Below, one piece after another: positions 5,366-5,636 of a stretch of 5,636 nt of DNA. The translations under genes were made by a program, and so were the position numbers. Source of the DNA: an uncultured Rhodospirillales bacterium (GTDB lineage Bacteria; Pseudomonadota; Alphaproteobacteria; Rhodospirillales; 2-02-FULL-58-16); contig CAJXGZ010000161.1 of NCBI GenBank assembly GCA_913053795.1, positions 1 to 5,636 of the forward strand, given 5' to 3'. Under the pieces are notes generated by a model that ran no database searches, had not been told where the DNA came from, and was given only the letters and a program-made list of their open reading frames with translations. The first letter of the stretch is position 1; every line of letters starts with the position of its first letter.

Positions 5366-5636
5366 CTAGCGTTTCAGACGGGTGACCTCTTTCATCATTT
5401 CATCGACGGTCTTGAAGACGTTGGCCGAGGCGTTGTAGGCGGCCTGGGTCATGATCATCTTGGTGAACTCGTCGGCAATCACGGGAATCTCTCTTCCCAC
5501 CAGGGGTAGGATAAGGGTTTTACCCACGAGATCCTGATACCTCTCATCCTTAGGGTTCACCGCAACGGCCGTATCTCCAAGCATTGTTTCAGGACGGGTG
5601 GTTGCAATCTCTATATATCGGTTTCCCCCTTTCACA
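5366..5636 (-). CDS. Chimeric partial frame: ValRS editing-domain fragment joined to a flagellar hook-type C-terminus
   Basis: The frame enters from the right edge, so its 5' end is missing; a GTG at 5635 is an internal Val, not a start. Reading 5' to 3' on the minus strand, residues 1-56 match the valyl-tRNA synthetase editing region (RYIEIATTRPETMLGDTAVA, NPKDERY, LILPLVGREIPVIADE). From about residue 54 it becomes the C-terminal domain of a flagellar axial protein (EFTKMIMTQAAYNASANVFK, then TVDEMMKEV and a final LKR), most like hook protein FlgE or a hook-associated protein of the same superfamily. I know of no natural protein with this architecture. By my count third-position GC is 26 of 53 codons in the ValRS part and about 28 of 33 in the flagellar part. 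The stop is TAG at 5368-5366. The flagellar end probably belongs to this genome; the ValRS part may not. Confidence 0.75.
   Translation of the reverse strand, partial: VKGGNRYIEIATTRPETMLGDTAVAVNPKDERYQDLVGKTLILPLVGREIPVIADEFTKMIMTQAAYNASANVFKTVDEMMKEVTRLKR
5465..5476 (-). other. Junction between the flagellar and ValRS sequences
   Basis: The codons for Ala-Asp-Glu-Phe (GCC GAC GAG TTC) can belong to either side. ValRS proteins normally read ...IADEY here, and flagellar hook-type proteins commonly have an acidic residue before FTKMI. The switch therefore lies in this 10-12 nt of possible shared sequence, and the frame is kept across it. Confidence 0.6.

Noticed and set aside
4734..5366. 210-codon open frame on the minus strand inside oadB
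   Set aside because: Antisense shadow of a conserved membrane protein gene. The translation is rich in Ser, Arg, Pro and Met with no family resemblance.

Overview
The window reads as a chromosomal segment of a high-GC, flagellated Gram-negative bacterium. An alphaproteobacterium of the Rhodospirillales type is my best guess, from the style of the NrdJ, OadGAB and flagellar sequences and the strong third-position GC preference. No taxonomic marker in the window proves this.

Layout, left to right. (1) Bases 1-1297 (+) hold the 3' third of a B12-dependent (class II) ribonucleotide reductase, nrdJ, ending in its cysteine-rich redox tail. (2) Bases 1322-1379 hold a hairpin element that looks like the nrdJ terminator. 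(3) Bases 1397-1946 (-) hold a BrnT/BrnA type II toxin-antitoxin module, toxin first, antitoxin second, overlapping by 47 nt. Its promoter matches the sigma-70 consensus almost perfectly and is placed so that the brnT mRNA should be leaderless. (4) Bases 1993-2050 hold a second copy of the hairpin element, 57 of 58 bases identical and in the same orientation. (5) Bases 2134-5349 (+) hold oadG-oadA-oadB, a complete Na+-pumping oxaloacetate decarboxylase operon. (6) Bases 5366-5636 (-) hold an open frame running off the window. Its C-terminal ~35 residues are the end of a flagellar hook-type axial protein, and its upstream ~56 residues are a piece of valyl-tRNA synthetase editing domain.

How the genes work together. 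OadA carries the carboxyltransferase and biotin domains. OadB is the membrane decarboxylase and Na+ pump. OadG anchors and assembles the two, so the three genes encode one enzyme that turns oxaloacetate decarboxylation into a sodium gradient. NrdJ is an unrelated housekeeping gene. BrnTA looks like a later arrival: in the lines I counted it is markedly AT-richer than its neighbours, and it sits exactly between two nearly identical copies of the terminator-like element.

Points most worth a second look: the toxin-antitoxin cassette bracketed by direct repeats, its leaderless promoter with an overlapping palindrome, the conserved BrnT codons that double as the brnA ribosome binding site, and the flagellar/ValRS chimera at the right edge, which may be an assembly artefact. 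I found no CRISPR array, tRNA, rRNA, insertion sequence or clearly new multi-gene system.
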